This document shows, in pieces, positions 28,656 to 40,150 of a stretch of 64,000 nt of DNA (its first letter is position 1; every line of letters starts with the position of its first letter). Position numbers and translations under genes: made by a program. The stretch is taken from contig BAXV01000003.1 in the NCBI GenBank assembly GCA_001310715.1, positions 87,721-151,720 of the forward strand, read 5' to 3'. Under the pieces are notes generated by a model, which ran no database searches, was not told where the DNA came from, and worked only from the letters and a program-made list of their open reading frames with translations. The stretch is from Pseudovibrio sp. JCM 19062 (GTDB lineage: Bacteria > Pseudomonadota > Alphaproteobacteria > Rhizobiales > Stappiaceae).

Positions 28656-31600
28656 TCGTATTCACGCTCATAATAGAAGCCGGCTTTGGCATCCCCGTCA
28701 GAGCCAGCTTGCCCGCGAAGCTTCAGGAACTTGGTCACGTCAATATCAACAGCCGCTGAGTTGTCACCGGTTGTTGCTTCCTGTGTAACGCCCAGATAAA
28801 TCCGCTCACTCACATAGCCACCCACAGCCAGTTCTGGATTTCCTGCGGCATCAAAATTGATATTAATGTCGCTGACACCAAGAAGATTGCGGAGGGTGCC
28901 CAAAGGTCCTTCTATACCGGTACCGCCCGTGAGAGTTGCAATCGCACTGGCAAGGTTAGCAAGCTGAAATGGCGAAAGGTCATTGACAGATTCTCCAAAC
29001 AGGAGCTGCGACAGCACCTCGTCGTTGGGCAAAGTTGGCACCGAAGTGAAGTCAACTGAGGGCATATCGGCAGGTCCGGTCACCAGAACAGTTATCTCGG
29101 TGGTACCCGATGTTGTCGATGCTGCAAAATCAAGCCGGGGGACGAGCGGGCCGCTGAATGTCACATTGCCGCGACTGAGTGTCAGGCGTTTTGAGAGAAT
29201 GTCGATCCGCCCGCGCACCAGCGAAAAGGCACCAACAGTCCTGACATCGCTGAGGGTTCCCCCAACATTCAGCGTTCCACCAGCCTCAGCATTAACGCCT
29301 CGGCCACGGATGAAGATTTTACCATCAGCTTCCACATCCACATCCAGTCTGGCCATCATGAGAGGGCTTTGCTGCTCGCCCTCTTGTTCGGTGTCGCGTC
29401 CTTCATCCTGAGCCAGAATCTCGGCTTGCTCAAGGATGGGTTTAGGTGCGTTCAGGTGGCGTACAATCACAGGATTGATGCTGGAGTTGAATGAGCTGGG
29501 TATTTCAATATCTGCCTGATTGATGGTCACATTGCCCGTAATGGAAGGCGGTGAACCAGCATCCGCAAGAGAGCCCTGAAGAGTGAGGTTTGCATCAATC
29601 AAAGCACTGATAAACGTCCCGTCAATATAGCGTCCGCCATCAATTGTCAGCTCCATCTGAGCAGGCAGACCTGCACCTAGCCCCAATGTGCCATCTAGGC
29701 TCAAAGTGCCACCGTTAGTAAACTTTGCTGCCAACGCATCTATCACGATTTCCTGACGGGTGACCTGAATAACACCGGTATAATCGGCGAGCGTCATGCC
29801 GGTTGAGAATTGGGTGGTCGACAAGTTGACTGGACGGACCTCAATCGCAACCTGCGGATCTCTGAGTGGGCCGGAAATGGTTCCGTCCAGACTGAACCCG
29901 CCGCTTCCACCAAGGTTCTGCTCGATCAACTTTGCACCGACTAACTCGAGTGGAATAGTGCCCGTTGTCGTCAAGGACAACTCTTGAGCCCCGGTCAGAT
30001 TGATTGTTCCAGAACTCTGGACGTTCAGCCCGGACTCGTTACTCACGGTTGTTTGTTGGTTAACCTGGTTCGCGGCAAGGGATCCCGAGTTTTCAATCCG
30101 GATCGGGAGAATGCGGTTGTCTACAAGTGGCTTTGCGGAAAACCCGTCAAGAACGATCTGCCAGTTGGCTTGCGGTGCGTCTTTGGTTCCAGATACACGC
30201 GCTGTTCCATTCAGAGTGCCCGCCAAATCAAGATCAGAAACAAAAGCATTTGCAAGCGAAAGCGGCAGTCGCATCATTTCCGCACTGATATCAAGCTCAC
30301 GGCTGGTGCTGCCGGTAACGCGCAGTATCCCATTACCCAATGCCAGTTCAAAAGGAGTGACAGAGGTCCGGTCATCAAGCAAAGAAATCGTCGCAGGCTG
30401 CCTTAGATTGCTCTGTATACCTTTGTAGGTGGCCTCTAAAGAACTCAGTGTTAGAACCACCCCGTTAGGAACAGTTTGCACCATACCTGTGCTTTGAATT
30501 CGGTCGTTATTCTCTGCAAAGTTAGCGTTAATCGAGAAACCAGTAGCGACCGCATCAGCTGTGTTGCCCTCAACCGGTGTGGCGTTCACACTTAAGGACC
30601 GAAGGTTCACCCCTTCAACTTCAACACCATCAAGCGTAATCGTAGCGTTTGCTGCGGGCCGACTGAAGGGCTTGTCGATCCAGCCTTCAGCAGCAAAGGA
30701 GCTGATGGAACTTTGCTGAAAGCGCAGTCCAGCGGCGGTCAGATCAAAATTGGCCTTTGCGCCCCCGTCGTCCTGCTGAATGTCAATGTTGCCTTGAGCC
30801 GAACCGTCAATTTCTGTCAAGATCAATGGTGACAGTGTACTTAAATCAGTTGCCTGAATGGTGAATTGCCCGACAAGGCCTTGCGGAAGCTGCGCAAGCT
30901 CAGGGATCTCAGCATGACCTGTTAGTGAGTTCCCCCCAAACTCAAAATCCAGTGTGGGGATTGATAGCTTATCAGCCTCACTGACCAGCTTGAATTTGCC
31001 AATCAGGTCCTGACCTTCAAATGAGCCAGAAAGGTCAATATCTGCATTGGGAGTGGTTTCGGAAAGCGTCCCGTTAGCAGACAGCCGCAACCGCTCCAAC
31101 GGCGTGCCATCCATCTCAACGCGGTCAGCCTGAACCTGCAGCGTCACATTCGGAGCTGAGACTGGACCGGAGACCGTGCCATTGGCATTTAGGGCACCAA
31201 CCACACGCGATCCAGCAAATCCAACCGCTCAACCTGCGCCGTAAGCGCACCATCTAACTGACGATCCTGTAAACTGCCATGAGCTTCAATCTGTCCGAAG
31301 GTATTCGTGAAACGAAGCGTGTTTAGCTGCCCTGTTGAAGCGAGAAGGTCAGATGTATCCAGTGTCGCAGAAAGTTTGGCCGAGAAATTGCTCAATGAAC
31401 CAAGGACTGGATCAATACGCTCATTTTGCAGGCTTACACGATTGCTGGTTCCCGAAAGGTCGATCTCTCCTGACATCTGACTAAAATCGGCAAGGAGCGA
31501 GAGGCTAGCCTCAACAGATCCACTGAGCTCTTGCTGCACGAAGGCGGACAGAACGCTCAGGTCTGAGATGGAAATCTCACCCTGTGCGCGACCGTTCTCA

Positions 31601-33079
31601 GGCGAAAGTTCAACCATATCAAAGCGTGCTGTCGCACCATCACTTTCCAGATGAAGCTCGGAAAGGTCAAGTTCCATCCGGGTTGGAGACGCGGTCCCTT
31701 TAAGGGAGAGAGTTGCAGTCTCAATGCGTTGATCGTCAGTATCCGAAGGTATTTCAATACCATTCACCTGAAGGCTCGCTCCATGGGAATGGACATTGCG
31801 TCAGCCGAGAACTGTGCGCCTTCGCCCTTCGCCGAAAGGTTTATGTCATCCACATTGGCGTCATGCGTTTCCACTTGGCTGACCTGCGCAGACAAATCCC
31901 AGTTGAGGTTCTCAAGGGGACCGGAGGCGGTAGCATTGAGCGTCAGTGCGCCAAGTTGAACAACCTGATTACCTCCCCGCAGTACAAGTGGCTCGTTGTT
32001 ATTTGCAACTGTCTGAATCTGAGCATTTGCATTTAAAACCTTACCGTCCACGGTATAAGCATTATCGAGCCGAGCGGTGATTGCAGCCGTTGAGAGACGT
32101 GCACTGGCTGTGAGCGGAATATAATCCTCATTCAGCGAAGCGCTTGCAAACCATAGGGTTTGTCCAGCAAAAAGACTGGTAACCGATGCAGGCAGAAACT
32201 GGCCAAGCTCACCTGACAGACGGGTTGTTAGAAATTTCTGCGCTCCATTTTGTGTAAGAGTAATATCGCCATCAATCGCACGGGCATTGTTCAGGTCAAC
32301 CTGCAGTGAGGAAGACCAGTTTGTGAGTGGCCCGCCACCTTCCATACGCAGTGTAAAGCTAGGCGCGTCCTCAAGCTCAAGAAGATTAGCCGCTAGCCCG
32401 TTAGCCGCTTCAGAAACCAGAGCCCGGAAACGAACCAAGCCCTCCTTCGGGTCAAAATCCACATCAACATCTGCCGACCCTTGCACAGCGCCAAAGCGGG
32501 TGACGTTGAGCTTCCCTGATATAGTCTCGGGCGAACTGGAGTAGCTCGCTGTGCCGGTAACCGCGAACTGTGCAGGCATCCCTGCAAGTGAGGCGGGCAA
32601 GGCTACTTCTTCGATGTTGAGTTGCCCAAGCCTGATTGAACTGAAAGGAAGCGCAATGCCTGTCGCACTGCTGCTGTCTGGCTCAGAAGCTGGACTTTCA
32701 GCTGCCTCTGGCAATCGGATAAGACCAATTTGCTGCGCTGATATCTCCCGGATATCAAGTGCCCCCGTTATCAGAGCAAGCGGCGACCAAAGCAAAGCTG
32801 CATCATGAACCTCAAGCCAGGAGCCATCCTGATCAGACAGATAAATTCTCTCGGCAAGCAAGTTGCCTGAAATGGTGAGCCTGGCTGCTCGACTGTAACA
32901 TCTGGCAGGAGCGAGCTGAGCGCTGTCCCAAGCAGCTGGCGTCCTTCTTTAAAACTACTCGCCACAACAAGTCCAGCATAAACCACAAGCACCAATACAA
33001 GAAGCAGGGCCAGTAGCTTACCTAGGATCGTTGTGATGCGTCGAACCAGTTGCATTCGCTCGATGATCTTTCTCTGCAT
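28652..33079 (-). CDS. tamB: Translocation and assembly module protein TamB
   Basis: Very large (about 1,476 residues) inner-membrane-anchored protein that spans the periplasm as a beta-taco groove and works with TamA in outer-membrane biogenesis or lipid transfer. The N-terminal anchor helix follows RITTILGKLLALLLVLVLVV; then hundreds of residues of repetitive amphipathic beta-strands; the C-terminal DUF490 domain has LSQLLFGESVNDLSPFQLAN, VSERIYLGVTQE and FYYEREYD at the end. Three breaks (near 32875, 31768 and 31200). It starts 28 bases after tamA. Confidence 0.92.
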
Positions 33080-33107
33080 AATGCGCGCCTCAGGAAGGCT
33101 GCATAAG

Positions 33108-35091
33108 TTAGAACGACTGACTTAAACCAATATAGAGGGCCAATGGCGGGTCATTGCTTTTTGGTTGAAGTGGCACACCCACATCCAGTCGTAATGGCCC
33201 AACGGGTGTGAAGTAGCGCACTCCACCACCAACACCCACGCTCAAAGGCAGATCGAAGTTCGGAAACTGCGTTAGATACGCAGCACCAGCATCCAAAAAG
33301 CCGACAAGACCAATATTCTCGGTAATTCTGGTCCTGACTTCGCCGTTGAGCAAGAAGAAACTGCGCCCGCCCGTGACTTCGTCATTGATGCGCGGACCAA
33401 CATTCTTATAGGCATAACCGCGGATCGTCCCGCCGCCACCCAGGAAAAACCGCCTTGCCGCAGGCACAGCCGGTACAGAGGGAGCGATGATTGCACCCGC
33501 TGACACGCGGCCCGCCAATACAACACGATCATCACCAACAATAGGGTAGTAACTGGCAATGGAGCCACGGGAGTAAAGGTTCTCTGTGTTCCCAAGGGCA
33601 TCATAGGCCGGTTCGAAAAACAGCCTTGCCCACACGCCATTGGTCGGGTTCAAAGTGTCTTCGCGACTGTCATATGTCATGTCAGCCGGAATTCCAAGGA
33701 GGAAGTAATCGTTGCGGCCAAACACATCCCGCTCATTGGCAAAATAGACTTCCGCGCCAATCCTTGCTTTTAGATCTTTCGTAAACTCACGCGAAAGGTA
33801 GGCATCATAGGCGAGGGATGTACTGCGAAAGTTGTCCGGATTTTCCTGAACGGCTGCAACGCTGGTTGAGAAGGCAGTTAAAGGACCAATGACCCCTGGC
33901 TTATCGAAGGAGAGGCGCGCAGCGTATTCAATCTGCTCATTATTGACCGACACCAGCTGACCGACGGAACCGGTGAGTGACAGACGTTCCGCTTTTCCAA
34001 AAAGATTGCGATGTCGCCAATATCCATCAACACCAACACCCTCGTTGCTGGAATAATTGGCGCCAAAGCCAAAGACTTTTTTTCGGCCTCTCAGCCACAA
34101 CAATTGTAATTGGCAGTTCACCGTTCGGACCGATATTGGCAGCATTTTCAAAGCGGATACTGGAGAAAACCTCCAGATCGCGCAGTCTGGTTTGCGCCCG
34201 TGAAATGACTTTTGCATCCCACTGTTCACCGCGCGGTAGGTTTGCATAAGTGCGAACAAAGTCCGGATCCATATTTTCCGTGCCCGTCACAGAAACAGGC
34301 CCGAAAAGCGCATGCGCACCACTCACAACATGCAGTTTGACCTTGAGAGTCTGACTGGCGTGGTTGGCTAGCAATTGCCTGTCGCTTACCCGCGCAAATG
34401 GGTAACCGTTGTCTTTGAGAAAGTCGACAGACTTGCTCTCCGCATCCAACACTTTAGCCGAAAGCGCGGGTTCCCCTTCCACAAGGGTAAGCTTTTCCGC
34501 AGTGGGCAGATCAAGTCCATTGGTCGTTGCTGGTCCTTCATAGGTGACTTCCGCTGCACCAAACTTAAACTGAGGGCCTTGGTTGATCTCTACATTAATA
34601 GGAATTGGGCGCTCAGTGATCTTTTCAGGATGCAGGACAACCTGATTAAGGGGCATCCCTTGCACTGTAATTTGCACCAGAGCACCATAGTAGCCGTCTT
34701 CATAGAGCTTACCTATGAGGCGCTCAAAGTCCTGCGTCGCACGGGCAAGTACGCCACTTGGGCCGGAAGGCAGGTCGTCAATGTTTTGCACCAAAAGACT
34801 TACAGATTGCAGCTCTTTCTCAACCTTGCTCGGGCGTGTATCATTCTCACCTACAACCCGAAAATCAACGCGGTAAGGCGTGGGATCGGGTGCGCCGGCA
34901 AGTGTGTCCTCAGAATCCTCCGATTTCTCGCCCCAAAGGTGATAGCCAAAAAGTTCAAATGCATAAGCGTCGGTGAATGTAACAATTGAGAATAATAGGC
35001 AAACAAGCACGGTAGTAGCGCGCGGAACTCTGACAGTCCACGGCCACCTGAAAGCAGTACATTTTTGCGTTCTTTTCTGCTTGTGAAGCAA
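33108..35091 (-). CDS. tamA: Outer-membrane translocation module protein TamA (Omp85/BamA family)
   Basis: Outer-membrane beta-barrel of about 661 residues with three N-terminal POTRA domains, partner of TamB. A signal sequence (TTVLVCLLFSIVTFTDAYA) precedes the POTRAs (about residues 45-350); the surface-antigen barrel carries GGGGTIRGYAYKNVGPR, the conserved lid-lock RGY motif, and ends IGLSQSF with terminal Phe. TTG 35091 was chosen: GGGAG lies 10 nt upstream, while the longer frame to 35217 would translate a likely promoter (TTGACA at 35209-35214). One break near 34080 in a run of T/A (VVAERPKKS versus KKKVFGFGA). Confidence 0.9.
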
Positions 35092-35285
35092 CTGGAAAAG
35101 GCTCCCGCAATCCTCAAAAACGCGGTCAGTTCTCTGTACGTTGCGCTCTTGGGAATAGCCCTGAAAGAATCTGCCCACGTTATACCTAAAATCGCATGAC
35201 TTGCTTGTCAAAAGCAAACCGCAATTATCACGTCTGCGATGACATCACCCAAAAACTTGCCATGGAGTGTGGAAGACGGAAAAGT

Positions 35286-35312
35286 GCCCAGTAAAATATG
35301 TCTATACTGGGC
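35286..35312 (-). terminator. Intrinsic terminator of the UDP-glucose dehydrogenase gene
   Basis: Eight-base stem GCCCAGTA / TACTGGGC with an 11-nt loop; on the minus strand it is followed by ACTTTTCC. It starts 10 bases after the ugd stop. Confidence 0.75.
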
Positions 35313-35321
35313 CTTTATTAA

Positions 35322-36638
35322 CTAGATTTCCTGATCAGGACGGCCAACGCAGGTATAGGAGAAGCCATATTTGGCAATCTCATCTTTGCCGTAGATATTT
35401 CTAAGATCCACAAGGACAGGAGCAGCCATTTCTTGCTTCAGGCGGTTAAAATCGAGTGCGCGGAACGCATTCCATTCGGTAATAATCACGAGAGCGTGTG
35501 CATCCTTTGCAATCTCATAGGCATTGCTACCAAATGTAACCTGCTCGGTAAGCTCCACAGCTGCATCCATACCCTCTGGGTCATAGGCGTGAATCTCCGC
35601 CCCTTTATCCTGAAGCGCCTGAATAATTGAAAGAGCAGGGCTATCGCGCATGTCGTCCGTGTTTGGTTTAAAAGTCAAACCCAAGATCGCGATCTTCTTG
35701 CCACGCACGTCGCCGCCAACAGCTTCCGCAACCTTCTTGGACATGGAGCGTTTGCGCTGGTCATTGATGGAGCAGGTGGTCTCGATCAGGCGGACCGGGC
35801 TGGAATGGTCTTGAGCCGTCTTAACAAGTGCAAGAGTGTCCTTCGGGAAACACGAACCACCATAACCAGGGCCCGCATTCAGAAACTTCGAACCAATACG
35901 GTTATCAAGTCCGATACCGCGAGCAACATCCTGAACGTCGGCCCCAACGGCCTCACTGAGATCTGCAAGCTCATTGATGAAGGTGATCTTCATTGCGAGG
36001 AAAGCGTTGCCGGCATACTTGATAAGCTCAGAGGTGCGACGGCTGGTAAATAGGAGTGGAGAGCGATTGAGATACAAAGGACGGTAAACTTCCGTCATAA
36101 CCGACTTTGCCCGCTCGTTGGACAGGCCAACGACAATCCGATCGGGACGTTTAAAGTCATCGATCGCTGCACCTTCCCGCAAGAACTCAGGATTTGAGAC
36201 AACCTCAAAGTCTGCGTCAGGATTTGTTTCACGAATAATACGTTCCACTTCATCACCGGTACCTACTGGAACCGTTGATTTGGTGACGACTACGGTGAAA
36301 CCGTCAAGTGAAGCAGCAATCTCTTCTGCGGCGGCATACACATAGCTCAGATCAGCATGTCCGTCACCGCGGCGAGATGGCGTGCCAACAGCGATGAAAA
36401 TGACATCAGCCTTGCGAACAGCATCAGACAGCTCTGTTGTAAAACTCAAACGGCCCGCTTTTACGTTGCTGGCGACCAATTCTTCCAGTCCCGGCTCGTA
36501 AATTGGGATCTGGCCATTCTTGAGTTTTTTAATCTTGTCTTCTGCTTTATCAACGCAGATGACGTCGTGACCAAAGTCAGCAAAACAGGTGCCTGAAACC
36601 AATCCAACGTAGCCGCTGCCTATTACCGTGATTAACAT
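35322..36638 (-). CDS. ugd: UDP-glucose 6-dehydrogenase
   Basis: Converts UDP-glucose to UDP-glucuronate with two NAD+, feeding exopolysaccharide, LPS or glycolipid synthesis. 438 residues, unbroken. N-terminal Rossmann fold MLITVIGSGYVGLVSGTCFA; central helix with the NAELADLSE-like region; catalytic cysteine in GPGYGGSCFPKDTLAL; C-terminal UDP-binding domain beginning KIAILGLTFKPNTDDMRDSP. The ATG at 36638 (GGAGAGACA before it) is preferred over an in-frame start at 36677. Single-gene unit. Confidence 0.95.
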   Translation of the reverse strand: MLITVIGSGYVGLVSGTCFADFGHDVICVDKAEDKIKKLKNGQIPIYEPGLEELVASNVKAGRLSFTTELSDAVRKADVIFIAVGTPSRRGDGHADLSYVYAAAEEIAASLDGFTVVVTKSTVPVGTGDEVERIIRETNPDADFEVVSNPEFLREGAAIDDFKRPDRIVVGLSNERAKSVMTEVYRPLYLNRSPLLFTSRRTSELIKYAGNAFLAMKITFINELADLSEAVGADVQDVARGIGLDNRIGSKFLNAGPGYGGSCFPKDTLALVKTAQDHSSPVRLIETTCSINDQRKRSMSKKVAEAVGGDVRGKKIAILGLTFKPNTDDMRDSPALSIIQALQDKGAEIHAYDPEGMDAAVELTEQVTFGSNAYEIAKDAHALVIITEWNAFRALDFNRLKQEMAAPVLVDLRNIYGKDEIAKYGFSYTCVGRPDQEI

Positions 36639-37393
36639 TGTCTCTCCTGCACGAGCCGAATTCTTCTGGATGTGCAAATAGATTTAATTGGGTCGAAACG
36701 CAATAGTACATAACCTGAGATGAAACTCATCCATAAGTTAAGTATGTCCCTCTGCCAATTGAACGTCTCTTCCTAAGAAAAATAGCAGTTGGCGCGAAAA
36801 ACACGGCCCAAATGCACTCAGTATTAGAGAGTATTGCAGTTTCATTTATCTAAAGTTCTAGGTGAATTGAGTTTAATTTTAAGTAGGTAAATGATGCCTA
36901 TAAAGAATTGATTGGTTAATCAAATAAACTTGATAAATCTACATAGGAATTACAATTGCTATCCTACGTTATAATTCGCGAGATTTTCTGTAGTTTTATC
37001 TTGTTTTTCGATTCTACTCCTTGCAGCCTCAGATGCGAACTTAAAACTGCAAATAGTTTATCCCAAGGAATTTTCGCGCTTAACGCGAACTTATTTGTGG
37101 TGAATTTATGGCGAAAATATGCCCTTAAAATATCATGCTGTCAAAAATCAGGGTATCGAAAATAGAGTTTTGGCTCTCGCAGAATCCCAAAAATCGCAGA
37201 TTTTAGCACCCATATTTTGTATTAAGCTAAAATTCAAAGTAAAATTTATTTTTATTTTCTATTATAATTACTTTGGTTTGTTTTGTTCTTTTACTTGGTT
37301 TGGACTGTAAAAAAAACTTTATGAGAAATTGACAGGGTGCGTTTCTCTGATTTACCAGCAGTGTATTCATTTTGGAATGAATAGGTTGGGGTG
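36639..37393. other. Long AT-rich intergenic region upstream of ftcR
   Basis: About 755 bases, strongly AT-rich between 36840 and 37330, with no recognisable gene. It separates divergent ugd and ftcR. A TTGACA at 37329-37334 could be a -35 box for ftcR, with an inverted repeat just upstream of the ribosome site (37364-37383). Nothing else was identified. Confidence 0.5.
37364..37383 (+). promoter_or_regulatory. Perfect inverted repeat just before the ftcR ribosome site
   Basis: Arms TATTCATT and AATGAATA flank a TTGG centre, ending 10 bases before the ATG. It may be an autoregulatory operator for FtcR or a small RNA hairpin with a tetraloop that controls translation. Confidence 0.5.
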
Positions 37394-38068
37394 ATGTATT
37401 TAATTGTTGATGAACAACGGCTTGTGACTGATGGATATGCATCAGGATTTGAGCGAGAAGGTATTTCGACAAGTGGCTTTAGTCCGGATGATTTTCGGGA
37501 TTGGTTAAATACTGCGCCTGATACTGAATTCGAGGCGGTGGAAGCAATATTGATCGGTGAAACCGGAGAGAGAGAGAACTTCCCGCAGATCATTCGCCGC
37601 AGATGCTCTCAGAAACCTGTATTGGTCCTCAACAGCAGTCCTGTCCTTGAGCAGACGCTGAAACTGTTTGCAGCCGGCGTAGATGATGTTGTTCGAAAAC
37701 CAGTACATCCGCAAGAAATACTTGCGCGTGTAAACGCAATTAAGCGAAGAACAACAAACCAGAGCATCAATGTTGAGCTCGGCGATTTAACCGTGTTTTT
37801 CGATGGGAGAGATCCCGAGATCAATGGGAAGACACTTGCACTGCCGCGCAGAGAACGCCGTATTCTTGAGTACCTTGCGCAAAACAATGGTCGGCGTCTT
37901 ACAAAAACGCAGATTTACAACTTCGTCTACGGCATTTTCGAAAGCGAAGTCGACGAGAATGTTATTGAAAGCCACATAAGTAAGTTGAGAAAGAAGTTAC
38001 GCAGTCAGATGGGGTACGATCCCATCGATTCAAAGCGTTATCTTGGCTATATTATCAACTCGCTGTAA
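37394..38068 (+). CDS. ftcR: Flagellar transcriptional regulator FtcR/Rem (atypical OmpR family)
   Basis: DNA-binding master activator of flagellar genes in this order, 224 residues, unbroken. The receiver-like domain (1-120) begins MYLIVDEQRLVTDGYASGFE and keeps the lysine in VVRKPVHPQEILARV, but the strand that should end in the phospho-acceptor Asp reads EAILIGET, so phosphorylation there is unlikely. The C-terminal winged helix (about 130-224) has LALPRRERRILEYLAQNNGR and VIESHISKLRKKLRS. ATG 37394 was preferred to GTG 37391. It is alone between ugd and the convergent fliI. Confidence 0.92.
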   Translation: MYLIVDEQRLVTDGYASGFEREGISTSGFSPDDFRDWLNTAPDTEFEAVEAILIGETGERENFPQIIRRRCSQKPVLVLNSSPVLEQTLKLFAAGVDDVVRKPVHPQEILARVNAIKRRTTNQSINVELGDLTVFFDGRDPEINGKTLALPRRERRILEYLAQNNGRRLTKTQIYNFVYGIFESEVDENVIESHISKLRKKLRSQMGYDPIDSKRYLGYIINSL

Positions 38069-38106
38069 CAACAAAAAGGCTGCATTTGCAGCCTTTTTTG
38101 TTGTTG
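38066..38106. terminator. Bidirectional intrinsic terminator between ftcR and fliI
   Basis: Long stem AAAAAGGCTGCA / TGCAGCCTTTTT, extended by AACAAC / GTTGTT. Convergent genes flank it; it fits both directions. Confidence 0.92.
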
Positions 38107-38125
38107 GTCTCTTTGCATTTCAATC

Positions 38126-39443
38126 TCATAGAAGCTGTGCAAGTTCAGCAAAGGCGTCCTGGCTTGAAGGTGCATCCAGATCCTGTACAAGGGCATTGTA
38201 GACCTTCGGGGCAATCTTGATAGCTTGATCAAGAACCGGATCCACGCCTTCTTTATAGCCACCCATCGTGCGTAAGTCCTTTGTATCTTCAAACTTTGCG
38301 ATCATCGCCTTCAGCTTCATAATGAGGTCGCGCTCCTGAGGGGACCAGCAGCTCTGTGCAAGGCGCGAGATCGAGCCCAGCACGTTGACAGCAGGATATC
38401 GCCCTTCCTCCGCAATATGCCGGTCTAAAACCACATGGCCATCCAGAAGGCCTCGGATATTGTCTGCAACCGGATCGTTGTGATCATCCCATCAACCAGA
38501 ACCGAGAAGATAGCGGTCATCATGCCGCTTCCTTCAATGCCGGGTCCGGCACGTTCCAGCAGCAGGGGAAGTTCTGAAAAAAAACGCTTGGAGGATACCC
38601 GCGCGATAGCGCTGGTTCTCCCGCCGCCAAAGCTACATCGCGAAGAGCGTGAGCGTAACGTGTAACACTGTCAACGACGAGCAGCACGGATTGACCTTGA
38701 TCTCTGAAGTGTTCCGCAACTGTCATTGCAGTTTTGGGCGCAAGTCGTCGCATCATTGGGCTTTCGTCACCCGTTGCAACCACCACTACGGACTTGGAGA
38801 GTTGGTCGCCAAGCGTTTCTTCTACGAATTCTCGCACCTCGCGGCCACGCTCGCCGATTAGGCCAATCACAACCGTATCGAAAGAGTTGCTTCGCGCGAT
38901 CATAGAGAGCAGCGTAGATTTACCAACACCTGAGCCTGCGAAAATGCCCAGACGCTGCCCATGGCAGATCGGGGTGAAAAGATCGAGCACCCGGACCCCG
39001 GTCAAAGCGGCATCTTTTACGCGGGCACGATGGACAGGGGGCGGGGGGAGACGGTTGAAAGAGGCGGCGGACGATCCTTCTGCCATAGGGCCAAGGTTGT
39101 CGATAGGGTGCCCAAAAGCGTTTATGATCCGGCCACGCCATGAATTATCTGGATGAAAACTCAGCTCCCCGCAGCGTTTCACCTTAATACCGAGCCCAAC
39201 GTCTGATCTGGAGGCATAAGGCTTCACAAGCACGCTGTTGGGTTCGATCCGAATGACCTCCCCGAACTCTTCGCCGTTGTTGCTCTTGTAGGAGACCTGG
39301 TCCCCCAGATTGACACCAACGGAAAGCCCCTTAACTCGAAGGTGGTTAGGTGTAACCTCGCAGAGGGTTCCGCTTATCTCGATATTCCACGAACTGGTTG
39401 GAATTTGAGTGGTGAGTTCCTGAATGCGCTCAAGGGCGGTCAT
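38126..39443 (-). CDS. fliI: Flagellum-specific ATPase FliI
   Basis: ATPase of the flagellar export apparatus, about 439 residues, related to F1-beta. Walker A GIFAGSGVGKSTLLSMIAR; Walker B LLVVDSVTRYAHALRDVA with GEPALSRGYPPSVF after it; GLIGERGREVREFVEETLG also typical. The start is ATG 39443. Breaks near 38580 (a run of eight T where six or nine would fit) and near 38470. It is last of the leftward flgF-unknown-fliI unit and convergent with ftcR. Confidence 0.93.
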
Positions 39444-39461
39444 AAACAACCTTTTGAAGTA

Positions 39462-40150
39462 CTAGCTTTGTGCAATTGTGTTGCGATGTCGCTCTTGTAA
39501 CTGCTTGAGGAGGTCCTCAGGCAGCAGATTTCGCGCGTCCTGAGAGAGCTTTTCCACGTTCGGCAAGGTTGAAGCTTTATGGTCAGCTGCACTCACGTCC
39601 TCGTGCTCACCACGACCAGCGAGTGCCTCGATAAACATGTCTTCCTGCCCCATGGATATCGCCTTGTTAGACGCAATATTGCCAAACAGCGGCGGAATCT
39701 CTCCAGATTGTACGGGCAGGATCGGTGCGCCTCTTTGTAAAGGAGAGGTCATATCCATAACTGGTTCTGGGAGGGGTGGAGTTGGGGTAATTTTCTGCTC
39801 AATGATGTTGAGTGCCGTTGAGCTTTCAGTCTGTACTTTTTCAGCATCCAGTACACCAGAGATTTTCATCTCCGCAAGGTTACCGGCAACAAGTCCGGCC
39901 ATCCCCAATGGTCCGCCAACCATCCCGTACAAAGAACTCCCGGCAACGCGAGAGCGAACAGAAGCTTCATCACCGGTGATTGCACGGTAAAGCGTATTAA
40001 CGCCGGGAATGTGCTGCAACGGATTAACAATATCCAGCAGTTCCCCCAGCTAAACGGCTCAGCATTGGAGGTCTTTGCATTACCGGAAACGCTGTGGGTC
40101 CGGCTCTGGTCAGAGCCACCTGAAATCGATTGAACTGGATTGACTGCCAT
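39462..40150 (-). CDS. Uncharacterised flagellar-locus protein between flgF and fliI
   Basis: About 229 residues of unknown function. The N-terminus (MAVNPVQSISGGSDQSRTHS) is polar; a central Gly/Ala-rich segment, YGMVGGPLGMAGLVAGN, is not hydrophobic enough for certain membrane insertion; the rest is Pro-rich and acidic and probably disordered, ending ERHRNTIAQS. Its ATG overlaps the flgF stop and it lies 18 bases before fliI, so it is translationally coupled to flagellar genes. One break near 40045 (WGELLDIV restored). I do not recognise a family. Confidence 0.7.

Noticed and set aside
28983..29411. Plus-strand frame opposite tamB
   Set aside because: Ser/Pro/Thr-rich mirror of the conserved DUF490 domain on the other strand.
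38734..39156. Plus-strand frame opposite fliI
   Set aside because: Antisense to conserved Walker-motif codons of FliI; no ribosome site and no similarity.
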